Part shown: in pieces, positions 33,045 through 43,974 of the stretch
Layout of the letters: the number at the start of each line of letters is the position of its first letter
How positions within the stretch are numbered: position 1 is the stretch's first letter
Assembly (NCBI RefSeq): GCF_000499845.2
Contig: NC_023749.2
Coordinates: 1,955,030-2,019,029 of the forward strand
DNA: 64,000 nt
Source of the DNA: Phaseolus vulgaris
Lineage: Eukaryota > Streptophyta > Magnoliopsida > Fabales > Fabaceae
Direction of reading: 5' to 3'
Position numbers and translations under genes: made by a program
Notes under the pieces: model-generated
The model's input: only the letters and a program-made list of their open reading frames with translations
The model's database searches: none
What the model was told of the DNA's origin: nothing

Positions 33045-33577
33045 GGACCTAGAGAACTGTTGAAGTCTTCTTCTCCTTCCTTCGGTCGGGCAGGTGACTG
33101 GGTGAAGAACTGGGGTTCTTCTCGGCACTCGGCACTCGGCACACTCGGCACTCGAACTGGGGTCTTGACTTCTCGGTCGTTCGTCCAAGTCCTAGAAGGT
33201 CTCGATATCTCTGCCGTTCGGCCATGTCCCCGAGGGTCTCGACATCTCTGTCGTTCGGCCATCTTTCCGAAGGTTTCGACCATTCGGTCGTTCGGCCTCG
33301 CCCAGTACCGGTACTCTATCCAAAATAAGTCGAGACCAACATCGTCAACCACCAGTTTCTGGCCATGTTACTGCTAAAGGCAAAAAAGATACCCCAGGTT
33401 AATCACATAGACGCGATGATGTACCCTAGCTTTAAGTTTTTGAGTTAAGTGGGGTGCCGCTTAACTTTGTTTTAACTGCTAAATGCTTAAGTAGGAGGTC
33501 TATGTATAAGGGTTGGAACACCCCTAAAGTGTTTCATTTTATTCTATTAATTCGTTGCTGATCAAAAAAAAAAAAAA
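33045..33577 (+). mobile_element. 5'-truncated LINE tail with 37-bp minisatellite
   Basis: Sequence from about 33170 consists of 37-bp units (tctcggtcgttcgtccaag, then ctgccgttcggccatg), followed by 'cagtaccggtactctatcc' and the standard tail from 33427 with poly(A) at 33564-33577. At 33118-33156 there is a short run of 'ctcggcact' repeats that may be 5' junction sequence. The next LINE fragment begins immediately after the poly(A). Confidence 0.75.
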
Positions 33578-35071
33578 GTGATGGATGCTGGAAGGTGTTC
33601 TTGAGGAGAGGTTTTTGAGGCTGCAGGACATTCGGTCGTTCGTCCAAGACTTTTTGGTCGTTCGCCCAAGTCCTCGAAGGTCTCGATTCGTTCGGCTAAG
33701 TCCCGAGGGTCTCCACATCTGCTGCTGAAGGAACCTCCACTGCTGTTTTTTCTCTCAAAATATTACAATAATCCCTCTTGACAGTGTTTCAACCTCTGAA
33801 GCTCTAGTGCACATAGTTCATTTGGATGGAGCATACCATTTGCATCTGGTGCAAAGGCTAGTGCAGTTTGTGCAGCATCCTGTGGCAACGAGCTGCTGAT
33901 AGTGGTTCTAGTTTTTGATAATGGTTGTTTCCAAGGTAGAGGTGCTGGTTTTTGGGAAGATCTACATTGTTATGGTTTCTGCAATTTAAAATACACCTGG
34001 TGAAGTAATAGAAGTGGTGTAAGGAAGCAGCCTGTATAGAAATTGAATTGGTGTATAGAAGGACTAGTGCTAATGAAGTTGTAGGAAGTAAAACAGATTT
34101 GGGGAATGATGGTTTGGTGTGGATGACGGGTTGGGATGGTATGCAGGAGATAAACCAGCATAGTATGATATGATGACTAGGTGTGTTTGTTGGTTTGATG
34201 TGGAAGCTGGTGTTGAATGCTGGATGCTGGTTTGTAGGTTAAAGGTGCTCTGAAGTTGTAGGATGTAAAAAAGATTTGGGGAATGATGGTTTGGTGCGGA
34301 AGATGGTTTGGGATGGTATGCAGGAGATAAACCAGCATCGTATGATATGATGACTAGGCGTGCAGGTTTTCTTTATGGCACTTTTTTTTCAAAAGTGGAT
34401 CCAAAATGCAGGGTGTTGGTCGTTGATGGAGCCGCAAGGGATTGCCTGATTGTTTATATCAGTGTAGTGAGGGATGAGGATGAAGAAGGGTATATGGAGG
34501 CTGGTGTACCTATGGACTCGTGTTTGGCCAATCTGGTTTTTTGAAGTGTGGCCTTTGCCCAGGTCACGCTGGTTATAGCTGAACAATACAACCAGGGAGC
34601 TGCTGGCCACCATAGTGGAGCTAGCTGCTGTAGGAGTCTTTGGTGTTCTCTTTTGCTCAATCTTTATATTACAATAATCCCTCTTGTCAGAGTTACAATC
34701 TCTGAAATTCTGCTTGAGGAATATGTTGTAATGGAGAGTGGAGAGGTGGATGTTCAGGACTTAGCAGAGAAAGCTGGATCAAAATGGTGGTAAAAAGGCT
34801 ACACTTGAATGTGTCAAAGTACATGGTTCAGCAGGAATAGCTTCTGGAGTGGGAGGCCTTGATAAAAGACTTTGTTTGAGGTTGGAGCTTTGGAGAAAAA
34901 GAACAAGGCTGGAAAGTTTGCGCAGAAGGTCAAAGCGAAGGTCTTGTCATTCGGTCGTTCGTCCATGTCCACGAAGGTCTTGACCTTTCGGTCGTTCGTC
35001 CAAGTCCTCGAAGGTCTCGACATCTCTGTCGTTCGGCCAACTCTCCGAAGGTCTCGACATTTCGGTCGTTC
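33578..35071 (+). mobile_element. LINE 3'-region fragment (+), abutting LINE-2 in inverted orientation
   Basis: It begins exactly where ORF2 ends in other copies ('aagtgatggatgctggaagg'). It carries a short minisatellite at 33633-33720, then about 170 bp that is repeated internally (near 34073-34170 and 34258-34350). The BRX1-derived 'AGKFAQKVKAK' codons lie near 34905, and four 37-bp units at 34942-35071. It has no poly(A) tail. At about 35071 the sequence switches to the minus-strand 3' region of LINE-2. Confidence 0.8.
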
Positions 35072-36045
35072 AACACCAGCATCCAGCATTCAACACCAGC
35101 TTCCACATCAAACCAACAATCTCACCTAGTCATGATATCATACGATGCTGGTTTATCTCCTGCATACCATCCCAAACCGTCATCCACACCAAACCATCAT
35201 TCCCCAAATCTGTTTTACTTCCTACAACTTCAAAAGCACTAGTCCTTCTATATACCAATTCAATTTCTATACAAGCTGCTTCCTTACACCACTTCTATTA
35301 CTTCACCAGGTGTATTTAAAATGCAGAAACCATAACTATGTAGATCTTCCCAAAAACCAGTACCTCTACCTTGGAAACAACCATTATCAAAAACTAGTAA
35401 CACTAACAGCAGCTCATTGCCACAGGATGCTGCACCAACTGCACTAGCCTTTGCACCAGATGCAGATGGTATACTCCATCCAAATGAACTTTGTGCACCC
35501 AGCATTAGACCCCTAGCTTCCAGACATCCACTTCCACACCGTTTGAATAGTTGAAAGATTGCACGCCATGTTTCACCCATAACCACATTTTAAGTGGTGC
35601 CTACTCTCCAAACCTCATTCTTCCAAGTTGTTCTGTTGCCTCAAGTTCCTACTGCAACCCCATTCTTTTTCTATGGTTACATCAGATTGCCTTTCCCTAT
35701 CCATCATGCACTCATCAACATATAAAACATGCAGGCCTACCAAATCCTACCTCACAGCCTCACAACACTCAACAGAACAAAACACATAAAACATTACAAC
35801 TTCCTACTATAAGGAACAGTGATACTGGAGCAGAATCCTGCATAAAACCCCATAAATCAACAATTTGGTATTGCAAAAAGACAGATGCAGAGGATATACA
35901 GTGCTTCCATGTGCCAGAAACGCAAAAAACTCCCTCCTTCCTTCAAATACAAGCCTCATGACTACTCTTGATGTTACCTCCTCTGCATTTGACTCTATTC
36001 CTGCAGCATCTAGAGCCTCTCCTCAGGAACACCTACCAGCATCCA

Positions 36046-37879
36046 TCACTTAAAGCTTCTGATGCAGATAAGGGGGTTTAGGATCCAATCAGCCAGGGAA
36101 TAGCAGCAGCGGTGACCTCTATGCTTTAGCCATTGCCATGATTTGAGTTGAGCCATCGAAAAAGTCTCTTCCGCATCAACAACACCTTGTTTGAATACAG
36201 CTGAGTTCCTATGCTCCCAAATGCTCCTTACAACACACGCCCAAACTCCTTTCCACAAGAGGTTTTGTTGGCTACTCAGATGAGGCAAGGAGAAATTTTC
36301 GAAGTGCATCATAGGAACATTATGCTGCACAAAAGAGATGCCAATCCAATTAAAACATAACCTCCACACTTTCTGGGCGAAGGTGCATTCTAGGAAGATG
36401 TGATGGCAGGATTCCTCCTTTGCTTGACAAAGCTCACATAGAGTTGTGTTAAGCAACACTCCTCTCCTCCTCAAGTCGACTCTAGTTGGGATTCTACCTA
36501 GGAGGACTCTCCAAGCAGTTGTAATACTATTGGGGAAAGCTTTGATTCTCCACAGATGCTCGAACACTTCGTGGCGCGGACTGCTGTCCTGTTTTGCTAA
36601 GCATTCATAAGCAGACTGGACAGAAAAGGACCCCGAGCCATCACACCCCCACGTCTGAACGTCTTGGTGACCCCTCAACGGGCTTACTCGGGATAGGAGT
36701 TGGACAAGGTTTGCTTCCAACGGGGATTCCCATTCAAACCTATCCCTTCTCCACCTTAAATCCCACCTCCAAACAGCGCTTACCCACTCCCCAACCTCAC
36801 TCACCATCAGGCCCTGGTCCAAAGATAAGGAGAACTACCTAGGGTAGAGGGTTTTGAGGTTGATATTGCCAATCCACACATCCTCCCAGAAGTTCACTTT
36901 TTCTCCTCCTCCTATCTTCCATACAAGTTGATTTTTGAACCACCCTCCTCCTTCTCCCTCTGTGCATACTTTTTTCAAATCTCTCCACCACCATGATTGG
37001 AATTTCACTGGGCCAAGCGGACAATCCAGATTCATCCCATACTTTGAGACCAATAGGTCTTTCCACCTCCCCTTTTCTTCCGATACCATCCGCCATCTCC
37101 ACTTGGCTAGGAGGGCGTAATTAAACTTCCGAATATCTCTGATCCCCAATCCTCCCTCCTCCTTCGGTTTGCACACATTTTCCCAGCTAACCCAGGTTAT
37201 CGACCTCTTCTCCTTTCCCCATCCCCACAAAAACCTTCGCTGAATGCTGATAATGCTTTTATATACAGATTCCGGTGCTTTGAAGATAGAGAGATAGAAA
37301 AGCGGGATCGCTGAGATAACCGATTTGATTAGGCATATTCTCCCTGCCAATGACAAAAATCTTCCTTTCCAGACATTGAGTCTAGCTTTAAGCTTGGTTA
37401 ACACCGGTTCCCAGAACTTCACCTTCCTTGGGTTCCCTCCCACTTCTAATCCAAGGTAATTAAACGGGACTCCCATCTGGGCACAACTCAGGGTCTTTGC
37501 ATAGCTTGACAGAGCAAAGTTATCCACATTCACACCTGCAATCTTAGACTTATGGAAATTTATCTTTAAGCCTGATGCTAGTTCAAACCCCCTTAGGATC
37601 GCCTTCACGGCAACAACATTGCTATGCGACGCTTCGCAAAGAAAGAGGGTGTCGTCTGCGAATTGCATGATACTAATCTCCCCCTCTCCTCTACCAAACT
37701 TAACACCCGAAAGCAGATTGGCCTTGTTCGCTTGCCTAACTAGCCCAGCTAGGCCTTCAGCTACCACAATGAAGAGGAACGGGGCTAGCGGATCGCCTTG
37801 CCTCAAGCCTCTAGAAGGTTTGAATTCCTCCGTAGGACTCCCGTTAACTAAAACGGACACTGAGGCCGATTCCATGCAG
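36046..37879 (-). pseudogene. LINE-2 ORF2, 3' part (RT core and zf-RVT), one nonsense codon
   Basis: It continues ORF2 after the insertion: 'MESASVSVLVNGSP', 'GLRQGDPLAPFLF', the catalytic FADD near 37665, and the C-terminal cysteine region ('LCELCQAKEESCHHIFLEC') near 36410. A TAG at about 36835 ('TLYPR*') replaces the TTG of LINE-1. The frame ends at 36046 after 'ICIRSFK'. Confidence 0.9.
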
Positions 37880-38800
37880 TGTAGTGAGGATTGAGGATGA
37901 AGAAGGGTATATGGAGGCTGGTGTACCTATGGACTCGTGTTTGGTCAATCTGGTTTTTTGAAGTGTGGCCTTTGCCCAGGTCACGCTGGTTATAGCTGAA
38001 TAATACAACCGGGGAGCTGCTGGCCACCATAGTGGAGTTAGCTGCTGTAGGAGTCTTTGGAGTTCTCTTTAGCTCAATCTTTATTTTACAATAATCCCTC
38101 TTGTCAGAGTTACAATCTCTGGAACTCTGCTTGAGGAATCTGTTGTAATGGAGAGTGGAGAGGTGGATGTTCAGGACTTAGTAGAGAAAGCTGGATCAAA
38201 ATGGTGGTAAAAAATGGTGGAAAAAGGCTACACTTGAATGTGTCACAGGAATAGCCTCTGGAGGTGAGCTTGGGGTTCTACAAATCTTCTCTAGGTCTCG
38301 TTTATGCTGGTGTTATGCAGTCTCAGGTATTGGGACTGAGTGAAAAAGAAGAAGGCTGGAAAGTTTGCGCAAAAGGTCAAAGGGAAGGTCTTGACGTTCG
38401 GTCGTCCGTCCAAGTCCACGAAGGTCTTGACCTTCGGTCGTTCGTCCAAGACCTCGAAGGTCTTGCCACCTCTGTCGTTCGGCCACGTCCCCGAGGGTCT
38501 CGACGCCTCTGTCGTTCGGTCAACTCTCCGAAGGTTTCGACCATCGGTCGGTCGGCCTTGCCCAGTTCTGGTACTCTATCCTTTTGTAAGTCGAGACCAA
38601 CATCGCCAACCACCAGTTTCTGGCCATGATGCTGCAAAAACACAATGCTGTACCCTAGCTTTAAGTTTTTGAGTTAAGTGGGGAGCCGCTTAACTTTGTT
38701 TTAATTGCTAAATGCTTAATTAGGAGGGCTATGTATAAGGGTTGGAACACCCCTAAAGTGTTTCATTTAATTTTATTAATTCGTTGCTGATCAAAAAAAA
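37880..38800 (+). mobile_element. LINE 3'-end insertion inside the LINE-2 RT, with 6-bp target deletion
   Basis: A plus-strand LINE fragment from 'tgtagtgagg' (compare 34468) through BRX1-derived codons (near 38350), five 37-bp units (38391-38560) and the standard tail with poly(A) at 38793-38800. Flanks read 'ccatgcag' and 'atccacatcaccc', whereas LINE-1 (24770) shows six further bases, 'cctcgt', between them. There is no target duplication, and the 5' junction shares 'cag' with the LINE. Confidence 0.85.
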
Positions 38801-40653
38801 ATCCACATCACCCACTTGCAGTGGAAACCCATTTTGTAGAGCATATCGTACATAAACTCCCACCGCACCGAGTCATATGCTTTTTCAAAATCCACCTTCA
38901 AGCAGAGACCACTCCTCTCACGCCTTCTAAGATCCTCTACCACCTCATTGGCCATGAGAACACTGTCTAGAATCCCTCTCCCCTTTAGGAAAGCAGATTG
39001 ACTTTCATCAATAACGGAGTTCAACACTTTCTTTATTCTTTCAGCCAACACCTTTGCTATAACTTTGTATAGAGCCCCCACTAGTGAGATGGGACGATAT
39101 TGCTCCAGCGAGAAGGGGTCCTTCACCTTTGGAACCAAGGCTATGAAGGATGCATTACATCCCTTAGGAATAGACCCTGTATCATGGAACACAGCCAAGG
39201 CCTTAACAAACTCGTCTTTTATAAACTCCCAACTTTTCCTGATAAAATTAAAGTTGAATCCATCAGGTCCTGGACTCTTTGATCCTTCACAATTCCACAC
39301 CGCTTCCTTGATCTCATCTTCCTTAAAGCCAGAGATAAGAAACAGGTTGTCTTCTGGGGATATAGATTTGAACTCCACTTCATCAAGTCTTACCCCAAAA
39401 TCCCTTGTTGCTGTAAACCTATTCTCAAACAACTTCTTGGCCTCTGCTCGCACCGTAGAAGGCTCCTCACACCACTGACCCCCAACCTCCACTCCTTTTA
39501 CTTCGTTTCTAAGCCTTCTCCATCTCAAGGAGGAGTGAAAAAATTTAGTACACGAGTCGCCGTACTTGAACCAACAAGCTCTTGCTTTCTGACTAATGAG
39601 GGAGTCTATCTTTCTGTCAACCTCCCCTAGCTGGTTCAGTAACTCCAGTCTCTCCACCCTCCCACTAACCACCGAACCTCCATCCTTATCTTGGTTGTCA
39701 CAGACCTCAATTTCGCGCAGGATACCATTCTTAATGGTATAAAGATTACCGTACACATCTCTATTCCAGATTTTCAAGTCCCCTTTGAGCAGCTTCAGCT
39801 TAACCTTAAGGTTCAAAATGGCATTCCCTTGGGCTGGATAAGATTGCCACTTTCCCTTCACCATCCCGTTGAAACCTCTATCCATATGCCAGGCATCGAT
39901 ATTTCGAAAGGGCTTGGGACCCCAGTCCTTATCCAAGGTCTTCACCACCAGAGCACAGTGATCAGACACTTCCCTCTGTTGGACATATTGTTTACAGTTT
40001 GGCCATAAGCTCAACCACTCCTCAGAGACAAGGATTCTATCAAGCCTGCTCTTAGCCGACCCATTTGCTCTAAACCACGTGTAAGCTTTCCCTACAATAG
40101 GGAGATCCAGAAGCATATTAGATTCAATAAAACAATTAAAACCATATATCTCGCTCGTTTGGCCACTTGCCGTTGCACCCCGACTGCTAGCACCTTTCCT
40201 TTCCCGTCTACTTCTTACAGCATTAAAGTCACCACAGAGACACCAAACCAACTCCTGTGACCCTCCTTTGATTCCAGTTATCTCCTCCCAGAGAATCTTC
40301 TTTTCTCTTAGACTACAGGCTGAGTAAATATTAACAATAACACACTTACGTGTAGACCGCAGGTGTTGGCCAAAGATAACTATGAATCCCTTCCCCATCA
40401 CATGACTCTCATAGCAGAACATATCTTTGTGCCACATGGACAGCAAGCTTCCACCTCCATTTTCACCTTCATAGTGAATCCACCCGACTCTATTGTCCCC
40501 CCACAAAGCAAAACATCTAGCATCGGTGAACCCCTTCAATTTCGTTTCTTGAATGCAAACAAACTCTGCTCCTTCTCTTGAGATCAAATTTTTAAGATAT
40601 CTGCTTTTTGTTCCTCCCCCCAAACCTCGGATGTTCAAGCTAACTATCAGCAT
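38801..40653 (-). pseudogene. LINE-2 ORF2, 5' part (endonuclease and start of RT)
   Basis: The start ATG at 40653-40651 overlaps the ORF1 stop. The endonuclease motifs 'CIQETKLKG', 'CGDFNAVRS' and 'SDHCALVVK' are all present, followed by the RT N-terminal part up to 'MLYKMGFHCKWVMWI'. The frame then runs into the poly(A) of the inserted tail at 38800. Where LINE-1 has nonsense TAG (23681) this copy has TGG. Confidence 0.9.
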
Positions 40654-42851
40654 AGGAGACCTTTTGTTACCCCCTCTTCTAGCTTCTGTGCAAACTCTAC
40701 ATCTCTCGTTTCCATACTCTGATATTCCTTCACAACCTCTTCTTCGATCCTACGACATACAATTCCCATCTGTTTGCCCATCTCCCACAACTTTAGTGGT
40801 TTCTCCGTTACGTCCAGGTCCCGGAACCTTGAGTTACAAATGATTGTATCCCCATCAGAGATAGTTGCAGAAAGAGTTCCAGCTTTTGAGGCAGAGTCCC
40901 TTACCTGGGAGGGCCATACTCTTATTGACCTCCGTGGAAGGGTGCTTGGTTCCGCCATTTCCCCCAGCCCCTTCATTCGCAGTCTACCCCTAGGGGATTG
41001 GTTCCTGATTCCACTTCCCCCTTTGCTGACCTCATGGCCACGTATTTCCAGGACTTCCCTTGGCTCCAGCTCCCGACCGACCGAAGCTCCCTCATGGATA
41101 TGCTGATTTGTTCGGCCGAACGACCGAACGACCGACACTCCCCCCTCAATGTTCGGCCCGTCGTCCTTACTCAGGAGCACTCCATCTCCTACTTCCTCTT
41201 GGACTAGCGAATGGGATAACCCATTGCCAAAAAGGGCCGACCGGTTTCCTTCGTGGCCCAAGAAGACAGAGGGTTCGCGCTGAGTGCAACTTAACTCCTC
41301 ATCCACAACTAACTTGGCCACGTCAGCCCGAGGGTTGGTACTATAGTGCAAAGCTGTGGGCCCGTTGCTACAGGTTTTCAGGATCGCCGCTTCGTCAGAG
41401 GCTATCTGATTTACTGTTTCCACATTGGTGAAACTCTTAGCACTGACCCTCTGACAGACTAGACCCTTAGAGGTTGCTTCCCCACGAACCAAGCCTTTTG
41501 TCGTATTCTCTTGACCCTCACCGTCACCTACCACCTCCCTTCCGACTTGGACTTCTTCACCGTTAACTTCACCACCGATCACCTCCCCCCTAGGCCACTG
41601 CCTTATCCGACCCCGAACTTTTCCTTCCTCTTCACAACTATTCACAGAGGCAGTATCCTCTACATAGGTTTCCGACGAGGAAACACTATCCGAGGAGCCA
41701 CCATCATCATAGATGCACCTGCATGAACCTCTATTCCCACATATAACTTCTTCTTCTATACGGATACTATAAAGATTATTGTTGATCTTCATGTCTGCCG
41801 CCATCCCTACACTCTGGCTCTTTGGCATCCTGACTTGAAGAACAGCATACTCCAAGTTCTCCCATAGGAGAGTGGCTTTGCCGATAGACACTATAGTTGC
41901 CTTATCTCCCACCACTTTAGAGAAGCACTCCTTGTTCCAGAGAGAAAGGGGTAGTCCATAGCACCTTACCCAGACGACTTTGTGGCTCGCTATGCACTTT
42001 TCCGACCATGGTTCAAAGCTTGTGAAAACACTCTCAAACCACTCCTTATTAAGCTTAATAAGAGCCTGCATACTCTCCCCTTCCCTTGGCATAAGCAGAA
42101 CTAGATTGTCTCCTAAGGAATGCAAAAAAACCGTGCTCAACCCTCCTTTCAGGAACTCTTCGCGTAACTGATCAAGATCTAGTTCTGCACGCAGCTGACC
42201 AATGACACTTGCCTCCATCCACGGTAGGATCTGTTTTTGGACTGAGAACGTTGGTCCCTTCCACACCTGACGAGGACCTCCCCTTACTATATCAGCATAT
42301 GACTCTTCCCCTTTCTTTTTCACCCATACCTCCTTCTTCCTCTCCCTCCGTGTTTCCGCCAGGCCTTCCCCTCCCCTCCTCCTTGACTCAGAATGAGGCA
42401 CCCCCGGGGGAAACTTGTAGACCCTAGACTCGGGTACAAGCCTCCTGTACCTCGGGATATTGACATGGAGCTTCACATTGCCAATGAAAATTTGGTCAAG
42501 CTCCTTCTCTAATCTTGTCGCATTTCCCACTTCGAAGAAACGAACAAAACCAAATCGTCTCCCCCACTTGTTCAGCCTTCGAGCAATGAAAACTTCTTTC
42601 ACTCTAGCCCATTTCTGGAAGATCTTGTGCATGTCCAGTTCACCATACCCGTTCGGAAAGTTGGAGAAGAAGAATGTTGTGGCGTCGCCTGTGCTATACG
42701 CAGAAATACCTGTCTTCTCTTTTACACCATGACCACCTTGACCATTGTGACCACCATAACCACCATGAGAAGGGCGAGTTTCTCTCCCTCTCCTTTCTCT
42801 CTCTCTCCCTCTCCTTTCTCTCTCCTTTCTCCCTCTCCTTTCTCTCTCCAT
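40647..42851 (-). CDS. LINE-2 ORF1 (RNA-binding, intact frame)
   Basis: I take the start at ATG 42851. An earlier in-frame ATG at 42869 lies in satellite sequence, so its few extra codons are probably not native. About 734 residues: an Arg/Glu/Gly low-complexity N-terminus encoded by GA-rich tandem repeats (42770-42850), an RRM-like domain ('TTFFFSNFPNGYGELDMHKI', then 'RRFGFVRFFEV'), a DUF4283-like region and an acidic, variable C-terminal half. The frame includes ~36 residues absent from LINE-1, part of them encoded by 'tcggtcgttcggtcgttcgg' (around 41105-41135), resembling the 3'-region minisatellite core. It ends with TGA overlapping the ORF2 start. No stop or frameshift seen. Confidence 0.85.
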   Translation of the reverse strand: MERERRGRKERERRGRERERRGRETRPSHGGYGGHNGQGGHGVKEKTGISAYSTGDATTFFFSNFPNGYGELDMHKIFQKWARVKEVFIARRLNKWGRRFGFVRFFEVGNATRLEKELDQIFIGNVKLHVNIPRYRRLVPESRVYKFPPGVPHSESRRRGGEGLAETRRERKKEVWVKKKGEESYADIVRGGPRQVWKGPTFSVQKQILPWMEASVIGQLRAELDLDQLREEFLKGGLSTVFLHSLGDNLVLLMPREGESMQALIKLNKEWFESVFTSFEPWSEKCIASHKVVWVRCYGLPLSLWNKECFSKVVGDKATIVSIGKATLLWENLEYAVLQVRMPKSQSVGMAADMKINNNLYSIRIEEEVICGNRGSCRCIYDDGGSSDSVSSSETYVEDTASVNSCEEEGKVRGRIRQWPRGEVIGGEVNGEEVQVGREVVGDGEGQENTTKGLVRGEATSKGLVCQRVSAKSFTNVETVNQIASDEAAILKTCSNGPTALHYSTNPRADVAKLVVDEELSCTQREPSVFLGHEGNRSALFGNGLSHSLVQEEVGDGVLLSKDDGPNIEGGVSVVRSFGRTNQHIHEGASVGRELEPREVLEIRGHEVSKGGSGIRNQSPRGRLRMKGLGEMAEPSTLPRRSIRVWPSQVRDSASKAGTLSATISDGDTIICNSRFRDLDVTEKPLKLWEMGKQMGIVCRRIEEEVVKEYQSMETRDVEFAQKLEEGVTKGLLC

Positions 42852-43681
42852 TAAAATTGAACGAGGCATAAATAATTCTGATTACCTTTTTTTTTTTTGA
42901 TCAGCAACGAATTAATAGAATTAAATGAAACACTTTAGGGGTGTTCCAACCCTTATACAAAGACCTCCTAATTAAGCATCTAGCAATTAAAACAAAGTTA
43001 AGCGGCTCACCACTTAACTCAAAAACTTAAAGCTAGGGTACATCATTGCGTTTAAGTAATAAGATAATTCTGATGCCGAACGAGGCATAAATAATTCTGA
43101 TTACATTAAAGTAATAAGATAGTTCTGATGCCGGACGAGGCATAAATAATTCTGATGCCGAACGAGGCATAAATAATTTTGATTTCTGACCAAGGTTGGT
43201 GAATAACGTTGAAGTTATAATTCGTTATATATTCTGGCCGAACGAACGGTTAATGAATTAATAGATAATTCGGATGCCGGACGAGGCATAAATAATTCGG
43301 ATTACCTTAAAGTAATAAGATAATTCTGATGCCGAACGAGGCATAAATAATTCTGATTACGTTAAAGTAATAAGATAATTCTGATGCCGTAGGAGGCGTA
43401 AATAAATCTGATTACCTTAAAGTAATAAGATAATTCTGATGCCGAACGAGGCATAAATAATTCTGATTACATTAAAGTAATAAGATAGTTCTGATGCCGG
43501 ACGAGGCATAAATAATTCTGAATAATTCTGATGCCGAACGAGGCATAAATAATTTCGATTTCTGACCAAGGTTGGTGAATAACGTTGAAGTTATAATTCG
43601 TTATATATTCTGGCCGACCGAACGGTTAATGAATTAATAGATAATTCGGATGCCGGACGAGGCATAAATAATTCGGATTAC
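42852..43681 (-). repeat. 55-bp satellite block with higher-order units and nested LINE tail
   Basis: Reverse-oriented satellite units (aacgaggcataaataattc, attaccttaaagtaataag). A longer unit including 'gaccaaggttggtgaataac' and 'cgttatatattctgg' appears at 43190 and 43563. A minus-strand LINE tail (42888-43049) sits in the block. The array matches 48114-48490 next to Tat-2. Confidence 0.85.
42888..43049 (-). mobile_element. LINE tail inserted in the satellite
   Basis: Poly(T) at 42888-42898, then the reverse complement of the ~150-nt LINE tail including the hairpin near 43000-43022. Left flank 'ctgattacc' and right flank 'ttaagtaataagataattc' are adjacent in an uninterrupted unit, so the tail sits between ATTACC and TTAA with no duplicated target. 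Confidence 0.85.
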
Positions 43682-43974
43682 CTTTTTTTTTTTTGATCAG
43701 CAACGAATTAATAGAATAAAATGAAACACTTTAGGGGTGTTCCAACCCTTATACATAGACCTCCTAATTAAGCATTTAGCAGTTACAACAAAGTTAAGCG
43801 GCTCCCCACTTAACTCAAAAACTTAAAGCTAGGGTACATCATCGCGTCTATGTGATAACCTGGGGTAACTTTTTCCTTAAGCAGTAACATGGCCATAAAC
43901 TGGTAGTAGACGATGTTGGTCTCGACTTATATAGGATAGAGAACCGGTACTGGGCGAGGCCGAACGACCGAATG

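Larger units (their letters stand above)
35072..42851 (-). mobile_element. LINE-2 copy (L1-type), nearly full length, interrupted by a LINE tail
   Basis: Minus-strand LINE with ORF1 (42851-40647), ORF2 (40653-38801 and 37879-36046) and a 3' region (36045-35072) lacking a poly(A) end. A plus-strand LINE tail (37880-38800) splits ORF2 inside the RT domain. Its upstream edge at 42851 meets a partial 55-bp satellite unit. It is the best template in the window for the intact family: ORF1 has no stop. Confidence 0.9.

Noticed and set aside
33118..33160. 'ctcggcact' run considered as a microsatellite feature
   Set aside because: Only three to four imperfect units; noted within the LINE tail entry instead.
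34308..34544. 78-codon open frame in the LINE 3' region
   Set aside because: Shared with the insertion at 37880 as non-coding LINE 3' sequence; no domain recognised, so not called as a gene.
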